This document shows, in pieces, positions 59,829-64,000 of a stretch of 64,000 nt of DNA. How positions within the stretch are numbered: position 1 is the first letter of the stretch; each line of letters opens with the position of its first letter. Below the pieces are notes generated by a model. It made no database searches and was not told where the DNA came from. It saw nothing but the letters and a program-made list of their open reading frames with translations. Origin of the DNA: Holothuria scabra (Eukaryota > Echinodermata > Holothuroidea > Aspidochirotida > Holothuriidae); the NCBI GenBank assembly GCA_037179385.1, contig CM074179.1:72146719-72210718 (forward strand). Reading direction: 5' to 3'. Both the position numbers and the translations under genes were made by a program.

Positions 59829-62800
59829 TTAACCCTTTACCGTTGTGCTCCGATCGGGCCATATTGGCGCGCCTCGGGATCGGGCGGAAAAGCGGACGTA
59901 GCCCGCCCCGCGTCGGCCTCCGTAGGCCATTGACCCCGTGACCTTTAACTATTGTCTCTCTCGCTGTTGTGGCCGAATTTTCGGCTAGCTACTCGCAGTT
60001 TCGAGCTCCGCGTGAAACAGTAAAGGTGTGTGACAGCCGAGCTCTCCGCATGGGTCCAAAAGGACCCAAACAACGGTGAAGGGTTAAACAGAGCTTGTGG
60101 ATTGTGTTCACTGCAAAGCTGATGCCACTGTCTCTGCGTGTGTGCACGTAAACCTTTAGCCGAGTGTTGCAGATATTTTTGCTTAACCCTTTACCGTTGT
60201 GCTCCGATCGGGCCATATTGGCGCGCCTCGGGATCGGGCGGAAAAGCGGACGTAGCCCGCCCCGCGTCGGCCTCCGTAGGCCATTGACCCCGTGACCTTA
60301 AACTATTGTCTCTCTCGCTGTTGTGGCCGATTTTTCGGGTAGCTACTCGCAGTTTCGAGCTCCGCTTGAAACAGTAAAGATTTGTGACAGCCGAGCTCTC
60401 CGCATGGGTCCAAAAGGACCCAAACAACGGTGAAGGGTTAAACAGAGCTTGTGGATTGTGTTCACTGCAAAGCTGATACCACTGTCTCTGCGTGTGTGCA
60501 CGTAAACCTTTAGCCGAGTGTTGCAGATATTTTTGCTTAACCCTTTACCGTTGTGCTCCGATCGGGCCATATTGGCGCGCCTCGGGATCGGGCGGAAAAG
60601 CGGACGTAGCCCGCCCCGCGTCGGCCTCCGTAGGCCATTGACCCCGTGACCTTAAACTATTGTCTCTCTCGCTGATGTGGCCGAAATTTCGGGTAGCTAC
60701 TCGCAGTTTCGAGCTCCGCGTGAAACAGTAAAGGTGTGTGACAGCCGAGCTCTCCGCATGGGTCCAAAAGGACCCAAACAACGGTGAAGGGTTAAACAGA
60801 GCTTGTGGATCGTGTTCACTGCAAAGCTGATTCCACTGTCTCTGCGTGTGTGCACGTAAACCTTTAGCCGAGTGTTGCAGATATTTTTGCTTAACCCTTT
60901 ACCGTTGTGCTCCGATCGGGCCATATTGGCGCACCTCGGGATCGGGCGGAAAAGCGGACGTAGCCCGCCCCGCGTCGGCCTCCGTAGGCCATTGACCCCG
61001 TGACCTTAAACTATTGTCTCTCTCTCGCTGTTGTGGCCGAATTTTCTCCTAGCTACTCGCAGTTTCGAGCTCCGCGTGAAACAGTAAAGGTGTGTGACAG
61101 CCGAGATCTCCGCATGGGTCCAAAAGGACCCAAACAACGGTGAAGGGGTAAACAGAGCTTGTGGATTGTGTTTACTGCAAAGCTGATACCACTGTCTCTG
61201 CGTGTGTGCACGTAAACCTTTAGCCGAGTGTTGCAGATATTTTTGCTTAACCCTTTACCGTTGTGCTCCGATCGGGCCATATTGGCGCGCCTCGGGATCG
61301 GGCGGAAAAGCGGACGTAGCCCGCCCCGCGTCGGCCTCCGTAGGCCATTGACCCCGTGACCTTAAACTATTGTCTCTCTCTCGCTGTTGTGGCCGAAATT
61401 TCGGGTAGCTACTCGCAGTTTCGAGCTCCGCTTGAAACAGTAAAGATGTGTGACAGCCGAGCTCTCCGCATGGGTCCAAAAGGACCCAAACAACGGTGAA
61501 GGGTTAAACAGAGCTTGTGGATTGTGTTCAATGCAAAGCTGATGCCACTGTCTCTGCGTGTGTGCACGTAAACCTTTAGCCGAGTGTTGCAGATATTTTT
61601 GCTTAACCCTTTACCGTTGTGCTCCGATCGGGCCATATTGGCGCGCCTCGGGATCGGGCGGAAAAGCGGACGTAGCCCGCCCCGCGTCGGCCTCCGTAGG
61701 CCATTGACCCCGTGACCTTAAACTATTGTTTCTCTCGCTGTTGTGGCCGAATTTTCGGCTAGCTACTCGCAGTTTCGAGCTCCGCGTGAAACAGTAAAGG
61801 TGTGTGACAGCCGAGCTCTCCGCATGGGTCCAAAAGGACCCAAACAACGGTGAAGGGTTAAACAGAGCTTGTGGAGTGTGTTTACTGCAAAGCTGATGCC
61901 ACTGTCTCTGCGTGTGTGCACGTAAACCTTTAGCCGAGTGTTGCAGATATTTTTGCTTAACCCTTTACCGTTGTATTCCGATCGGGCCATATTGGCGCGC
62001 CTCGGGATCGGGCGGAAAAGCGGACGTAGCCCGCCCCGCGTCGGCCTCCGTAGGCCATTGACCCCGTGACCTTAAACTATTGTCTCTCTCTCGCTGTTGT
62101 GGCCGAAGTTTCTCCTAGCTACTCGCAGTTTCGAGCTCCGCGTGAAACAGTAAAGGTGTGTGACAGCCGAGATCTTCGCATGGGTCCAAAAGGACCCAAA
62201 CAACGGTGAAGGGTTAAACAGAGCTTGTGGATTGTGTTCACTGCAAAGCTGATGCCACTGTCTCTGCGTGTGTGCACGTAAACCTTTAGCCGAGTGTTGC
62301 AGATATTTAAGCTTAACCCTTTACCGTTATGCTCCGATCGGGCCATATTGGCGCGCCTCGGGATCGGGCGGAAAAGCGGACGTAGCCCGCCCCGCGTCGG
62401 CCTCCGTAGGCCATTGACCCCGTGACCTTAAACTATTGTCTCTCTCTCGCTGTTGTGGCCGAATTTTCTCCTAGCTACTCGCAGTTTCGAGCTCCGCGTG
62501 AAACAGTAAAGGTGTGTGACAGCCGAGATCTCCGCATGGGTCCAAAAGGACCCAAACAACGGTGAAGGGTTAAACAGAGCTTGTGGAGTGTGTTTACTGC
62601 AAAGCTGATGCCACTGTCTCTGCGTGTGTGCACGTAAACCTTTAGCCGAGTGCTGCAGATATTTTAGCTTAACCCTTTACCGTTGTGCTCCGATCGGGCC
62701 ATATTGGCGCGCCTCGGGATCGGGCGGAAAAGCGGACGTAGCCCGCCCCGCGTCGGCCTCCGTAGGCCATTGACCCCGTGACCTTAAACTATTGTCTCTC

Positions 62801-64000
62801 TCGCTGTTGTGGCCGAATTTTCTCCTAGCTACTCGCAGTTTCGAGCTCCGCGTGAAACAGTAAAGGTGTGTGACAGCCGAGCTCTCCGCATGGGTCCAAA
62901 AGGACCCAAACAACGGTGAAGGGTTAAACAGAGCTTGTGGAGTGTGTTTACTGCAAAGCTGATGCCACTGTCTCTGCGTGTGTGCACGTAAACCTTTAGC
63001 CGAGTGTTGCCGATATTTTAGCCTAACCCTTTACCGTTGTGCTCCGATCGGGCCATATTGGCGCGCCTCGGGATCGGGCGGAAAAGCGGACGTAGCCCGC
63101 CCCGCGTCGGCCTCCGTAGGCCATTGACCCCGTGACCTTAAACTATTGTCTCTCTCGCTGTTGTGGCCGAATTTTTTCCTAGCTACTCGCAGTTTCGAGC
63201 TCCGCGTGAAACAGTAAAGGTGTGTGACAGCCGAGCTCTCCGCATGGGTCCAAAAGGACCCAAACAACGGTGAAGGGTTAAACAGAGCTTGTGGAGTGTG
63301 TTTACTGCAAAGCTGATGCCACTGTCTCTGCGTGTGTGCACGTAAACCTTTAGCCGAGTGTTGCCGATATTTTAGCTTAACCCTTTACCGTTGTGCTCCG
63401 ATCGGGCCATATTGGCGCGCCTCGGGATCGGGCGGAAAAGCGGACGTAGCCCGCCCCGCGTCGGCCTCCGTAGGCCATTGACCCCGTGACCTTAAACTAT
63501 TGTCTCTCTCGCTGTTGTGGCCGAATTTTCTCCTAGCTACTCGCAGTTTCGAGCTCCGCTTGAAACAGTAAAGGTGTGTGACAGCCGAGCTCTCCGCATG
63601 GGTCCAAAAGGACCCAAACAACGGTGAAGGGTTAAACAGAGCTTGTGGAGTGTGTTTACTGCAAAGCTGATGCCACTGTCTCTGCGTGTGTGCACGTAAA
63701 CCTTTAGCCGAGTGCTGCCGATATTTTAGCTTAACCCTTTACCGTTGTGCTCCGATCGGGGCATATTGGCGCGCCTCGGGATCGGGCGGAAAAGCGGACG
63801 TAGCCCGCCCCGCGTCGGCCTCCGTAGGCCATTGACCCCGTGACCTTAAACTATTGTCTCTCTCTCGCTGTTGTGGCCGAATTTTCGGGAAGCTACTGGC
63901 AGTTTCGAGCTCCGCTTGAAACAGTAAAGATGTGTGACAGCCGAGCTCTCCGCATGGGTCCAAAAGGACCCAAACAACGGTGAAGGGTTAAACAGAGCTT
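59829..64000 (+). repeat. Composite satellite: piggyBac MITE + 99-bp monomer, 354-356-bp period
   Basis: Twelve further MITE copies begin (CCC) at 59833, 60187, 60541, 60895, 61251, 61607, 61961, 62317, 62673, 63027, 63381 and 63735, each 251 or 253 bp, each followed by one 99-bp monomer and bounded by TTAA or a one-base variant (GTAA at 61148, CTAA at 63023). The 2-bp length difference comes from the (CT)n tract before CGCTGTTGTGG. Copies differ in a CGGGTAG / CGGCTAG / CTCCTAG block. All have GGTGAAGGG at the right end, indicating amplification from one mutated ancestor. The array runs off the window. The 74-78-residue minus frames repeated through it are by-products of the repeat. Confidence 0.95.

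Noticed and set aside
59989..63963. Series of near-identical 74-78-residue minus-strand frames across the right end
   Set aside because: They are the same two frames read through each satellite unit, crossing MITE terminus and body; the pattern follows repeat copying, not coding selection.
59281..64000. CRISPR array
   Set aside because: Units are 354-356 bp with no short repeat/unique spacer alternation, in a eukaryotic context; the repeat is a composite satellite.

Overview
The window reads as nuclear DNA of a metazoan, most likely a marine invertebrate. It is AT-rich, with long (TA)n microsatellites, a tRNA-derived SINE, DNA transposons of at least two superfamilies, non-LTR and Penelope-like reverse transcriptase remnants, AATAAA signals and splice-site-like sequences. 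There are no operons, bacterial gene density or rRNA. The taxon cannot be fixed from sequence alone; repeat vocabulary such as TGACCT-rich tandem repeats and GTAACGTTAC words made me think of an echinoderm or another deuterostome, but that is only an impression. Host genes are almost absent. Three stretches could be host exons: a repeat-containing coiled-coil protein at 4355-5239 (-) with a short paralogue at 5993-6256 (-), a coiled-coil protein with membrane segments at 44241-44987 (-), and a weak MAM-like exon near 19225-19328 (-).

Layout. 1-4330 is mostly featureless. 4331-6256 holds the paralogous exon pair. 7478-8366 is a terminal-inverted-repeat element related to the hAT-like element at 53123-54512. 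9236-10275 is a diverged tandem repeat rich in TGACCT/TGACCC. 10831-12340 contains three copies of a dispersed repeat (here R1) interleaved with (TA)n tracts. 13226-14296 is a repeat packed with GTGCT/AGCAC words. 14297-28434 is nearly empty apart from hairpins. 28435-33664 is a decayed copy of a very long mobile-element-like protein with a zinc-rich N-terminus, an RNase H-like (DDE-type) core, a PIN/XPG-like nuclease region and a CXC cysteine cluster. 36109-37529 has two small inverted-repeat elements. 40386-40636 is a solo 251-bp piggyBac-type MITE. 43370-43780 is a dead non-LTR reverse transcriptase. 48391-49018 is a 369-bp tandem repeat with a tRNA-like head. 49327-51410 is a nearly intact reverse transcriptase plus GIY-YIG endonuclease (Penelope-like), open except for one in-frame TAG. 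51781-51888 is a long hairpin between (TA)n tracts.

The right end, 59281-64000, is the clearest story. Thirteen copies of the 251-253-bp piggyBac MITE alternate with a 99-bp monomer, giving a 354-356-bp satellite. Two monomer junctions without a MITE remain at 59631 and 59730, and the MITE sits exactly at the TTAA (or its one-base variant) of the monomer. The window therefore holds the solo MITE, monomer junctions without an insertion, and the composite satellite, which together document a transposon insertion into a minisatellite followed by amplification.

The two main objects of interest are this satellite-from-MITE array and the long two-nuclease-like mobile protein. Both claims rest on motifs read by eye; no search was run.
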